Under the pieces are notes generated by a model that was not told the origin of the DNA, did no database searches, and saw only the letters and a program-made list of their open reading frames with translations. Below, in pieces: positions 48,018-58,919 of a stretch of 64,000 nucleotides of DNA (positions are counted from its first letter, which is position 1; every line of letters begins with the position of its first letter). The stretch is from Lytechinus variegatus (taxonomy: Eukaryota > Echinodermata > Echinoidea > Temnopleuroida > Toxopneustidae): NCBI RefSeq assembly GCF_018143015.1, contig NC_054741.1, forward strand, positions 16,925,736 through 16,989,735, read 5' to 3'. The translations under genes and the position numbers were made by a program.

Positions 48018-49230
48018 CACAGTGGGCCGGGGCGAAACAAAAGTGCGCCAAAATTCATTTTGCGCAATTTCAGATTTTTAATTTTTGTCATGCCCAGCTG
48101 AAAGACAATACTTTGAAGAATATTTCAGCAAAATATTTTATTCCGGAATATGCATAAAGGTTGTTAATTTCCTACCTCAAATCGTAAAATGTGACATTTT
48201 GCGAAATGTCGCGTATATGACATCCTAGTTGAAAAACAGGCCATTTCACAGGAGGTTTTTCATGTAGGAATCTGAAATGGCTCCCACATAATCCTGATAT
48301 ATTCTTTTTTTGTGTGAAAGGGTTCAAAGTACATAAAAGACACATTTTAAGAGGTTTATAGGATGATTTTTCCTCGAAATAGGCTGAAAAATCCATGTTT
48401 TTTGCATTTACAATAGAATAGTTTAGATTTCCATGGATTTCCGTCTAAATTCTATAAACATCATATTTCCCGATATCTAAGCTTTAAGTCGATACCAAAT
48501 CTAGCTGCCCGAATTTGCCCGTTTTTATATTAGAGCCGATTTAACTTGACACAACACCCCAAAAACCTGTTCAAAAACGGTCATTTTTATGCCGCGCAGT
48601 CATCTTTAGCGCACCGCATGGGGGTACATTACCGTTCGCTTTTGCACGGCGAGGACGATCCCCCTTCCATTCCATGAAAGTGACATGAATTCCGGGCTTA
48701 ATTTAAACAAAATAAATGTTGCTAAAGCAAATAAGGCCTATACCCACAACTCTTCCAGGGAAAAAACTTACTTGTAGAATAATTTCATCCCAAAACTCTC
48801 GTAATAGTGATACATTCGTGATGTTATATACTCTGCGTTTTACACAAGTCAACACAGCTTGATAAAGCACGGTTAATATTTTTCAGATTTTAAAGTTTTT
48901 TTGTTTATAAATGTAATTAATAATCATTTTGATGCAGTAAAAATTATTTTCGGCATCTCTTAAAACACTTTTTAGGCATAAACTAACATTCACTCTGGCC
49001 AACTTTAAAGTAGCACATAACACAAAGTTTATATACTACACTATGTAATTTTGTTTTCACAGATATTTCAAGTAGCCAATCAAAATTTGGTATCAAGGTG
49101 ACGCCATATCGGCTTTAAATTATGTCCAGTCGATTCTACGCCCAAAATTACCCATAATCAACATATTGAAGTAAAAATCTAACACGGAATATAATTTTGG
49201 CGCACTTTCAACCCATTCTGGCCCACTGTG
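48018..49230. mobile_element. 1.2-kb DNA transposon with CACAGTGGGCC ends
   Basis: The left end reads CACAGTGGGCCGG. The right end, read inward, is CACAGTGGGCCAG. Both share AAGTGCGCCAAAATT about 22 bp further in. The interior is AT-rich with no transposase frame, so it is non-autonomous. No target duplication is evident in the flanks (CCGCTC before, TCAGAAC after). CAC-starting ends occur in Transib, CACTA/EnSpm and Chapaev-type elements, so the class stays open. Confidence 0.65.
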
Positions 49231-49268
49231 TCAGAACTTTTCTGGAGCGCGCTCCAGAAAAGTTCTGA
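49231..49268. repeat. perfect 38-bp palindrome
   Basis: The left half TCAGAACTTTTCTGGAGCG is followed directly by its exact reverse complement, with no spacer. It abuts the last base of the CACAGTGGGCC element. It may be the remnant of another insertion, or a hairpin end left by a rearrangement. No known binding-site family was recognised. Confidence 0.9.
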
Positions 49269-50440
49269 CTTTGTGACCACGATACGAGTCAAACCCAATG
49301 ACCCAACTCAAAACATCATTGTTACGTCACCGTTACCTGTCGCGCAAGGCATTGTTTCGTCATAAGGATAGAGCGCACAGCAACATGACCAATGAGTGTA
49401 TCACAAACATTATCATTGATTTTTCAATTCAGGTGAAACATTCCTGATCTACTAGTCTCGTTCACAAAGTTATTCCAAATTGGAAAAACTAGCTATTACG
49501 AGGAATTTTGTACACCGTTAATCAAAATGAACACCTTGGTGAGTTAATTACTGATCTTATTTTAATATCTTCAGTTGAAATAAGAGGAGGAACGGGGGGG
49601 GGGGGGGGTCTAGTAACTATATGAAACTTCGAGTGGGTTTGGGGGTTTTAGTTTTTTTTTATTTCACCACCCAATTATAAATGCACAAAAGAAGGTGGAT
49701 AAATGAAACAAGTTTAAGAATTCGATCTATTTAAGTTACGCATACAACCACTTTAATGTTTAATCTTTTCCTGGATGTTTTCGCCTTTAGTTTTTATCAT
49801 GATTTTGTAGGCCTATATGATTTCGTAAGTTTGTATGAAAGTTGTAATTCCTTCCCAGGCTTTTTCAGTATGTATCAATTCTCTTTGATATATCTATGGT
49901 GCAGTCGCTTCAAGTTGTGCTTTCAGTGTTGCTGCTTCCAGTACATTGTAACCAAAACGAATGTCATAATATATGAATGATTTGGAAATAAATGTTGAAT
50001 TGGATCTCAAATTTTGAATCTTTTAAATATAATTTAGATGGCCATATATAAAACTGAAAGTGTTCTTTTTCATATTATGTCCACCTGTTTGACCTCCCAA
50101 AAATAGGTCTGTTCAATGAAAGTGATTTATATTTACCTCTAAACATGAAGACCTATTCCTTTGATTTGTTATATCATGAAATTCAAAGTTTAAATCTCAG
50201 GAACAAATTAAAGATCGAAAATCGAAGAAAAAATAAATTATATAAATCATACAACAGAAACAATAATCGTAAACTTGATAAAAATGCCAATAAACATATT
50301 TATGATAAAAATACCAACAATTAAGGATAAGAAAATTTGGTATTCGTAGAAGTAGCAGTGATGAAACAACGGTAAAGGAAAAAATGAAATAAAAAATAGG
50401 AGAATAAGAATATTTTGCCATTTTATCTTAAATGTCCTAG
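49269..50440. other. intergenic, or first intron of the downstream gene
   Basis: No coding exon was proven. A start codon followed four codons later by a good donor (ATGAACACCTTG then GTGAGT, 49527-49538) could be a tiny first exon in the right phase for the exon at 50441. This is only a signal match. A run of 13 G is at about 49596-49608. Confidence 0.35.
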
Positions 50441-51913
50441 CTTGTTCATCGATCACGCGCTCGATCGCCGATTGGTCTGACGACGACCACTAGTCCAACC
50501 ATCATCGACAATACGGAGCAGACTCCCATGTGTGGTCCTTGGCGATGGAGGATCCCAAAACTCCACATTGCTTCTGTCTTCCGCTCTCTGTACTTCAGAC
50601 TTCGTGGACGCACACCCGTAACGATGATCACACCAACTGGTAATGACAGTGAAGTTAGTACTGCAGAGAGATCACCAACTAGCAGGAGCAGTAAGGTAGA
50701 GCCTCTGAGACCAACTGCTTTCTCAACACGCAGTGGAACGTGCCTGCAGACATCTATTGGCAACAAGAGCTCCCAAGTGCCACCAAGCTCCTTGATGAGT
50801 GGGATCCGTGATATCAGCATGCCCAGCTGTTTATCCATCCCTGGTGTGGTCGGCGAGAGTGAAGTCTACAATCTGGACAGACCAGTCACAAGTAAATCAA
50901 ACTGTGAGACTTTGATCTATCCACCAGCAGATCTTGACAGTGACAGAACCACTGATGACCTTGCGACTGAAGCCGACCTCACAGATTATATGATTGACAA
51001 TGAGTCAAAAAGAAACTCAAATAATGACAGAGACATTATTGAAGTTGAATGTGAGGATTCACAGTCAGAAGACAAAGCTCAGCACCTAGCTGACATCCTT
51101 GAGGCTAATTCACCCTCATCGTCACCAACTAGTGAAACCGGTAGCGATGTTGATATCAGCTTCCAAGACAATGGCTTTGATATGGATGAGGCAGTGCAAC
51201 CAAGACCATTCTCGAGAATGGGGAGGGAATGTTGGGAAGGACAAGAGTCTGCAACACCATCCCCAGTTACGGAAGATACTGAAGCAGCTGGTATCGGATC
51301 ATCAGCGGACTTTAGCAAGCCTGATGATACCGAGGCAGAAATCTCATGGGTCAAAAGTGAGGAAATGGCGGATGATCCTGAACTAGAGGACGAGCTTGAT
51401 TATTATGACAATAACAACGAAGATGGTGATGACTACCTCGACATGGACAAGGTCTTGAGGAAATGCCCACCAACCGAAGTCCTTCAGAATCTGAGGGATA
51501 TGGTTCAGCTCTCAAAGAACACCACCAGTCAGCTCGAGAAGGCTCTCCGAAGAGCAGCTCGTATCTCCTGTGGTCCTTTCCCTCGGCTTCCTGGCTCTGG
51601 CTTCACCAAATCTGAGGTCATCAACGCCAAGTGCCAAAAACTTCTTGGAGAAACAGAAGACTTCCTTGGAGAAATGAACAAGAATTTCTTGACCTTCTAC
51701 ACTGTCCTGGAGCAGATGGACAAGGTCAGTGTCCGACAGGACAGCTTTTTCTCCTCTATCATGGTACAAAGAGGACCTCGTGACTGGCGCAGAGGTCATG
51801 CTGCCATCCTTCAGAAGATGGACAAACTTTGGAGCAGAGTTTATCCCAAAGTCATCACTAGAAAGCTGAAGGGTAGAATCCAGGAGACCATCTACGAGGA
51901 GAACGGAGAATGA
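50441..51913 (+). CDS. unrecognised acidic protein, single large exon
   Basis: I do not recognise this family. The frame is open from an acceptor-like CCTAG at 50436-50440 to the TGA at 51911-51913. The first Met in it, at 50528, gives 461 aa. Because the upstream stop overlaps the acceptor, an upstream exon is likely and the true start is uncertain. What can be seen: a Ser/Thr-rich, probably disordered N-terminal two-thirds; an acidic stretch (residues ~278-307, Asp/Glu/Asn-rich, DPELEDELDYYDNNNEDGDD); then about 150 residues of helical, Lys/Arg-rich sequence including KVLRKCPPTEVLQNLRDMVQ, LEKALRRAARIS and GPRDWRRGHAAILQKMDKLW. There is no signal peptide, membrane segment or zinc finger. 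The balanced codon use and absence of repeats favour a real gene. AATAAA at 52510-52515 could end it. Confidence 0.65.
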   Translation, partial: LVHRSRARSPIGLTTTTSPTIIDNTEQTPMCGPWRWRIPKLHIASVFRSLYFRLRGRTPVTMITPTGNDSEVSTAERSPTSRSSKVEPLRPTAFSTRSGTCLQTSIGNKSSQVPPSSLMSGIRDISMPSCLSIPGVVGESEVYNLDRPVTSKSNCETLIYPPADLDSDRTTDDLATEADLTDYMIDNESKRNSNNDRDIIEVECEDSQSEDKAQHLADILEANSPSSSPTSETGSDVDISFQDNGFDMDEAVQPRPFSRMGRECWEGQESATPSPVTEDTEAAGIGSSADFSKPDDTEAEISWVKSEEMADDPELEDELDYYDNNNEDGDDYLDMDKVLRKCPPTEVLQNLRDMVQLSKNTTSQLEKALRRAARISCGPFPRLPGSGFTKSEVINAKCQKLLGETEDFLGEMNKNFLTFYTVLEQMDKVSVRQDSFFSSIMVQRGPRDWRRGHAAILQKMDKLWSRVYPKVITRKLKGRIQETIYEENGE

Positions 51914-52520
51914 GGACACAGCAGCATTAAACCAGTGTTGAACATTTGAAATGCTCACTGGTTATGCTGGAAACCAAAGGCAACTGGTCCTGAGGTATGA
52001 TCGACTTCATCAGTGGTGATGCTGTACCCCGCAGGAGAGTAGACAATTAGCTCTGTCATGGATAGTATCCCAAGGAGATCCCTAAGCAGGATGTTCAGAG
52101 GAAGCATCCATGACACTGGTGCAGTGATTGAACATTAACAATGCTAACTCGGCCTGCTTCAGGCCGATGCAAACAGAACCTAGGAAACAATCAAGTTGTC
52201 CAAAGAAAAATGGCAGTCTGGAGCAAAGACTTTCCTGACGTGATCAGCTTGAAGGAAGTTTAGGAGGGCATCTAGGATACTAAAACAGCATTGTTCAACC
52301 TGATAAATGCTCGCTGGGCATGTGACTGAACCCAAGAAACGTTTAAACTACAGAACAGGAGGATCGAGTTTCAAGAGCAGATACAATTCCTGGGTGATTG
52401 CTATGAAGGAACCAAACCAGAAGCGTCAACAAAATCTGCCAATTTAAAACTGAAGGGTAACACCGCTGGTGAAGAATCAAAAGACTATGGCTTAGTGAAT
52501 GACCAATGAAATAAAATATC
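51914..52520 (+). other. probable 3' UTR of the preceding gene
   Basis: Unique-looking, less AT-rich sequence runs from the stop to a canonical AATAAA at 52510-52515. No other exon is visible. Confidence 0.4.
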
Positions 52521-52989
52521 AAAGGACATCACTATTCTGCAGATTGGTGGCACATTGAAAATTGATAAAAAGAGACAACTCTTCATAAACTGAACTTTCA
52601 AAACCACAACCAAAGCAAATCTGAACCACCCTTCAAAACTGAGCAAAATAGATGATAGGTGAGCCATATCTAATAAATTATCTGTGAACCGTATCCTCAA
52701 CAAATTTTAAGGATCAAGATATAATTGCAATAAATCTGAAAAGATATTACTGAATGCCTTTATGTGTCTATTATTTACTTCATTTGTACAGGCATTTTAA
52801 CTGAAAATATGAGGGTTTGTCTGTAAAAAGAGTATAATAGCCTCCATATCACTTGATTACTTATGAAACAAGAAAAATATTTTAAAAAATTAATACAAAT
52901 GGTAACAAGATAATAGAAATGATAATATAGAGCATTTCCAAAACACCTAATCCACATGGTTTATGTGCTCATGATGCTGAGGAACGCAT

Positions 52990-53270
52990 ACATTCATAAT
53001 TCCGAAGCTTCGTTATTCCGAAGGTTCGTAATTCTGAAGGTTCGATAATCCGAAACAAAATGAGGTTCCTAATTCCGAAGGTTCGTTAGTCCGAAAACGA
53101 AATGATTAACGAACCTTATTTCGTTTTTGGACTAACGAACCTTCGGAACAACAAACCTTATTTCGTTTTCAGATTAACGAACCTTTGGGACAACGAACCC
53201 TTTTACGTTTTCGGATAAACGAACAACGAGGTATAGGCAATTTACGCGTTTCGGAATTACGAAGTGTAAC
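52990..53270. repeat. fold-back repeat of TTCCGAAGGTTCGT units
   Basis: The left half repeats ATTCCGAAGGTTCGTAA-type units and the right half their complements (TTCGTTTTCGGACTAACGAACC-type, interrupted by substitutions), meeting near 53110. The outer ends pair (CATAATTCCGAAG on the left, GGAATTACGAAG on the right). It is non-coding and able to form a long hairpin. Confidence 0.7.
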
Positions 53271-53599
53271 CCTGAGGAAAGGCAAAAGATATGAACAGGG
53301 AAATGACAAATGATAAGCAACAATATTAAAATAAAGCTACAGGAGGGTAAAATTTTTAACAGATAGGTTTTGAGAGATATTTAGAAAAAAAAATGTTTAT
53401 AGTACAAATGCTTTGTGGCAATCGATTCCATGGGGAAGGTCCAGTATGCCGAATGACCGATGATCCCCATGATTTCTTAGATTTTGGGAGAGCAAGCAGT
53501 TAGGAATCATTGGATCTTAAATGTTGAGGATTGTATCAGTATGGCATCAACAAATATCATTATACTCTTGGGCAGATCCATGTATACAATGAAAGTAAC

Positions 53600-54067
53600 A
53601 TTAAGGTGTGATCACCCTTTCTATAACTTGATTTTGATGAAAGCAGAAAAATGAGAGAAAAAAGTGAAAGATTGATGAAAATCCATGAAAATAATAATAG
53701 AGATATGAGTTTCTAAATTTTTTTATCGAATATCATGTCATATGCTAGCAGCATCCCAATGTGATATAAATTAATGAATTCCCAGTTTCTTAATTAAATA
53801 TAATACAAATAATGTGTCTGATCTTGTTGATACAGCTTTCCACAAATAAAATCACTTTCATCTATTTTTAGAAAATGAAATATATTTATATCACACAGCA
53901 TACAGAGGAGCTGCTTGTCTGGGACATCATAAAATTAAAACTTTGAAAATGGATAACTCCATCATTCTTTCGTGGATTTTCATCAAACCTTCACCAATAT
54001 CCCCTTTTTCATATTTTTTTTGCTATTATTATAAACATATTTTCATCAGGGCAGACTTCCCCCTTTG
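53600..54067. mobile_element. dispersed inverted-repeat element
   Basis: The left side carries GATTGATGAAAATCCATGAA and, further in, ATAGAGATATGAGTTTC. The right side carries TCGTGGATTTTCATCAAACC and GGATAACTCCATC as the inverted partners. The central part is AT-rich. Single-arm relatives occur near 16560 and 47090, so the family is dispersed. The ends are degenerate and the boundaries approximate. Confidence 0.5.
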
Positions 54068-54417
54068 AATTTAATATGGACTCAAAAAAGAAAAGAATCT
54101 GATAAGGGTAACAATATGGGCTGCAGAATTCTGTAAATTTTGTAAGAATGAGAGATGGGATTGTGGGAGTTGAAACATACTGTAAAAGAATTACCGAAAT
54201 CAAGCCGGGAAGATATCACAGCATATACTATCTTCTCTGTAGCCAAGAAGTATATATATTTGAAAAAGATGCCTAAATCAATCATTAATACCTAAGAAAT
54301 TTAAACATTGTGGAGTCAAATAAAACTCCAAGATTTCTACATGACTAAGTTGGCATATCAACATTAGCAATTTTCAAGGATGGAAGATCTATCTAATAAA
54401 GCTTTAGAGCTGATATA

Positions 54418-55384
54418 CAGTGCGTATCAAAAAAAAGTTTACACTTAGAAAAAATCCTGTAAAATTGTATATTTGTAATATCCTGAAGATTTTTCCACAT
54501 TTTAACATTGGTGCAAATGACGATATAACTGTCAAAAAATGTTTCCGCTTGAGTGAGCACCATTTACTTTTGAAAAGTTAGTGAAAAATGATTTGCGCAG
54601 AACTTTGAAATAGTTATGCGAATAAAAGTAGACCTTAATCATGAAGAACGCATAGAATTTGCTAGTAAATTGATCTGAAGATATCTTTTACACTTTTTAA
54701 AACTTGTTTCCTAGCCCATAACACTTCGAAGAGTGCATTGCGCCCCACCCCAATCCCCCATACACTGAGGCCATCATGACAATATTTGCTTTACACTGAG
54801 CTGTGATTTACACGAATTGGCTTAGGCTTGATTTTCAATTTGTTAATCATTCTCAAGCTTTGGAAAAGTGTGGAGAAACAAGTATTAAATGAAAAATGAA
54901 ATGGAAACCCACTTTAAATGATAAAAACTTAGTGAAAAAATGCTGGAGATGTCTGATATAAACTTTTGTACAGATTCAGTTATGTCCTCAGATCCAGCTG
55001 GCACCAAAAGGATAAATGTGCTTACTAAGTGTTGAAATTTTTTGGGTGGCAAAATTGTTACAAAATGCTTGAATGTGTCCGTTTTATTTCAATTGACTAA
55101 AAGTGCAAGGGAAATGTATGAAAAATGTTTCGCAGGGTAAGTTTGATTTTGCTCTTTCCCCTTGACACAGCGTGAAAACAAGTGTTTCTGCGCAAACAGA
55201 TTTCTGCGAGCTTTACAAAAATGGACAGTGCTCACTCAAGTGTAACATTCTGTCAAAACTTTTACTTTCTTTGGATAGATGAGACCCAAACCCAAGATTA
55301 TATGTGAACAAATTATCCACAAGTTGTATATTTCTTAATTCCTAGGGCTTTTTCAAAGTGTAAACTTTTTTTTGATACACACTG
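54418..55384. mobile_element. mariner-like non-autonomous transposon, 967 bp
   Basis: The ends are CAGTGCGTATCAAAAAAAAG on the left and, read inward from the right, CAGTGTGTATCAAAAAAAAG; both continue TTTACACTT. TA dinucleotides flank both sides, the Tc1/mariner target duplication. Subterminal blocks GAGTGAGCAC and GTGCTCACTC also face each other. No transposase frame survives. Confidence 0.8.
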
Positions 55385-55386
55385 TA

Positions 55387-56205
55387 TAGCATTCTATTGA
55401 TGGGTTCTGGACATTCTCTGGCAACAGATCATTTGACATTCAAAGATAACTAAGAAAGACATTGAAAGTTAAAATTTGGACATAAAAAAATTTATTGTTC
55501 ATTTAAATACATATAATAACTATCATATTTCAGCTATACTAACTTGGAGATCATAAACTCGTCATGAAACATTCACATTCATAGAAGTGATGAGGACAAA
55601 GAATTAATGTGTTTCATAGATCAAAGCCCATTATCACGAGGCCTGTAACAGTTGGTCAACCACTTTTCGTAAGACGTCTCAACTAGCAAGGCCAATGCGT
55701 GAGAACTGAAAAATTAAAGCATTTTCAAACTGAACAATGAATCCCCAAACTAGGGAACAATAAGGATTATTTGGTAGAACTGTGCGCGAGGTCTCAGGGA
55801 GACTATTATCTTTAAATTGAATATTTAGTAACTTTGATGGAGAAACATGATTAATGCATGGTGTACCATGTTTCTTATACTATAGTCATACAATCTTTTA
55901 GAATTAACATGGACTGATGTCAAAGCAAGGGCACACTTTGTGCGCATGCATTCAATATTTAACAGTAAAAACCTAGATATCATTTGGCTATAGATTTGCA
56001 TGAGCAACAATTTAAATGTTATACATGTCTAATCCACTTTTATATTTCCAATTTATAACATACCAGCAAATATAAAATAAAAGTATTACCAGTAATACAT
56101 AACATGTTCTAAGGTGCTGAGTCAGCTGCACAGGATATATTACATAGCATAAGAAAGGATCACCAGTCTTGCGTTAAGTCATTCGAATCTTAAGAACAGC
56201 TTTGT
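55387..56205. other. no supported gene
   Basis: AT-rich DNA. The segment 56120-56205 resembles the MITE at 59648-59826 (AAGAAAGGATCACCAGT, then CTTAAGAACAGCTTTGTGAA). It may be part of the 3' UTR or 3' flank of the minus-strand PDPR-like gene. Confidence 0.4.
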
Positions 56206-56210
56206 GAAAA

Positions 56211-57197
56211 ACCCACCAGAGGGTGTTTCACAAACTTTTAAGTATGACTTGCATTGCACTTAACCCTATCTAGGCCGGGGTATTTTGGGAGTTCATATGG
56301 CCGGGGGGCCTTCCAGGCCCCCCCCTTAAGATCTCGGCTGTCGACCGCGCGATTGCACCGAAAATTGGCACGCAGGTTACCTTGGACATAAACTACAAGA
56401 TTGTATAGTGATTTATCTCATGCGAATTGCTATTAACTGATTATGCTAATTTATGCGTAATTAGTATGCGAAATCATACTTTTTCCTCCAACTCCCTAAA
56501 TAAAGCTCCAAATGGACTAATTTTGGGTATAGAAACTCTCTGTGGTGTTCTTAGCAAGTGTATGTGAAAAAAATTGCGATATCAAATAATTTTCTTATGT
56601 ATTATATTGTTTTTTGCAATTTCTTATGTATTTCTTTGTTTTTTGACCTTTTGTTTTTCATTGTTTTTTCAATGAAATTCGTTGGGGACTCTTATGTGAT
56701 CATTAAAAGCAGAATAAATTCATTTAGACCAGCAAAACTAAAAACAATCATGCATTTATGAATTTTGGTTGAAAACACAATTTGCATTGACTTTGTACAC
56801 GAAATCACGTTTTTGAGCAATTTTTGGTCTGACATGCACTTACATAATGTTGCGTAATTTCGGAACCACGTACCCGGGTGACACAAAATTGGTCTCAAAA
56901 GTTGCGCAAGACTTGAAAGTAAAGTCAGCGAGTGGCGGGGTCAAAAATTTCGCGCGGCGAAAATATCGCGCGATTCGTTGAGGGGGGGGCCTCCGAGGCC
57001 CCCCCCCCCAGCCTAGATAGGGTTAAATGCCGATGCGTACATGATATGCAACATGCGATCTTATTGATAGAAAAGCAGTAGTGTGCATCATAGCACGATC
57101 TGACCAATGCAGTCAAGCCTTTCATACCGTACGCAACTCGGTGTTTAAGTGCGACTCTAACTCATACTTAAATCTTTGTGAAACATCCCCCTGGTTC
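56211..57197. mobile_element. outer inverted-repeat element hosting a MITE
   Basis: The left end CCAGAGGGTGTTTCACAAA, then CTTTTAAGTATGA, pairs with the right end TCATACTTAAATCTTTGTGA, then AACATCCCCCTGG. Both ends resemble the terminal repeat found beside the 98-bp satellite at 59.7 kb (TTTATAAAACACCCACTAG). The interior is occupied by the TTAA-flanked element 56260-57026. Confidence 0.6.
56260..57026. mobile_element. piggyBac-like MITE with TTAA target duplication
   Basis: TTAA then CCCTATCTAGGC at the left (56260-56275); GCCTAGATAGGG then TTAA at the right (57011-57026). TTAA duplication with ends starting CCC is the hallmark of piggyBac-type elements. C and G runs sit just inside both ends. 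The interior (about 740 bp) is AT-rich and non-coding, so it is non-autonomous. A diverged relative lies at 57915-58530. Confidence 0.75.
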
Positions 57198-57914
57198 TAT
57201 AAAATGGATATACATTCACACACACTGGAATAGTAAAAAGAAAAAGGGAGAGCACAAGTGACTTGTAGGCCTTAAATTTATAGATATTATAGGGCATGTT
57301 CACATTTCTTTAGGGCATATTTCAGTATTACACTGCCTCAACTGACAAAAAAAAGAGCACAATTATATACAAGGCCAATATGAGGGGCAAAAAGCTCAAC
57401 CAACACGGTATCCAAAGTCATGGCATTGCTTTCTGGTCTTGGATGAATTCATGGAGAGGATCTGTGCCTCTCATTAAACTCCAATAACTTCAGAATAATA
57501 GGGATATTAAAACTTTTGGCTGTGCTCTGACAAATTTTGAATAATAATGATCTTGATCAAATTGTGGCCAACAATTTATCCCACATTTGAAATAATTCTC
57601 CATGATTTCAAATCTGCATCTACATATTGCAATAAACCACTGAGTAGTCAATTACCAGCTATTTTTCACGGCTTTAATGGAGATATGAACTAGCAGACTC
57701 AATAGCACCACCCCATGTCCTCAACTACTCATACCAGACCAGGTTCCTGACCCATAATGCAATATTCTGAACAGCGTAATCTTGCAATATAAGCCCACTT
57801 GAAAGATAATGCCGCCATACACTTCTCAATACATTCATACACTAATGATAAAGTTACCAAGTATTTTCATCATTTTTTTTTTCTCTGTACAAATAAAATC
57901 ACAGGTTAGTTAAA

Positions 57915-58530
57915 GATATAGAGGGGGGGGGTCAATTTGACCCCCCCGCCCTCAGATCTCAGCTGCTGACTGCATGATTGTCACGAAAATTTGCATGCGT
58001 GTAGAGCCGGATGTAAACTACAAGCCTATATAGTAAAATTTTCAAAAAATTAGTTATTTATATTTCTTTATTGTGCAAATAAGCGTATGAAATTTGCCCT
58101 TAATTTGTTTTTGTGTATGTTTTTTTACTTTAACTCAATTTATATAGCTAGTAGAATGCTAATTTGGGTGAGAGTATTAATTTTTACATTTCTAAGAAAT
58201 CTAAGAAAAAAATTGTAAAAATATAATCAATGTCTCATGTACATGAATTTTATTGTTATTTAAATTCTCATTTATTTCTTTGCCTTTTATTATTTTTTTC
58301 CGATTAACTTTGTCGGTGACCCTTTTACAATCATAAATATAAATAGAATAAAATAAATCCATTTAAATCAACAAAAGTAAAAATAATCATACATTTATGA
58401 TTTTTGGTTGAGAAACCCAATTTGCATTGACTTTGTACAAGGAATCACATTTTGGAGCAATTTTGGGTTTGACATGCACTTACAAAATGTTGCGTAATTT
58501 CGGCACCATATACCCGGGTTTCGTAAATTT
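57915..58530. mobile_element. diverged relative of the TTAA-flanked MITE
   Basis: Shares with 56320-56880, in order: C run; AGATCTC-GCTG; AAATTTGCATGCG-type; AAACTACAAGCCTATATAGT-type; CAATTTGCATTGACTTTGTA; GACATGCACTTACA-AATGTTG; CGTAATTTCGG-ACCA and TACCCGGG. The terminal TTAACCCTATCTAGG is not intact, so this copy is truncated or rearranged. Confidence 0.65.
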
Positions 58531-58919
58531 AAAGACCAGCTGTTTATAATAAACAGACAATGAGAGACCACAGACAATTTTGGTCACTTTGCTATCCTTT
58601 TAAGAACAATGGTGTTCAGTGATGCATTATATCAATCGAGGTATCAGTCAAAATGTTCATAAAACTGGCCTTGAAGTTAATTAATTTTGTTGGCACTGTT
58701 ATATCTATTTAAATAATATTCAGATGCCCTCTAGCATTGAAGCAATGATTATTAGAAAATACAAATAACACTTCTCCACATTCGAATAGGGTTTAATACA
58801 TCAGAACAAACTCTGTAAGTGCTTATTGCTCGAGTCATTGGATCCTGGCTCGCCTGCGGCACACCATGCATGCACTTTCCCCACTCCCTGGGGAGCATTC
58901 CAACAAGCATTTCCTCCTC

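Noticed and set aside
48018..48060. A genuine recombination signal sequence (heptamer-spacer-nonamer)
   Set aside because: The heptamer matches, but no convincing nonamer lies at 12 or 23 bp at both ends. It is treated only as a transposon end.
50446..50838. 130-codon antisense frame, and 51512-51958 antisense frame
   Set aside because: They are shadows of the 461-codon + strand frame, with no splice or domain support.
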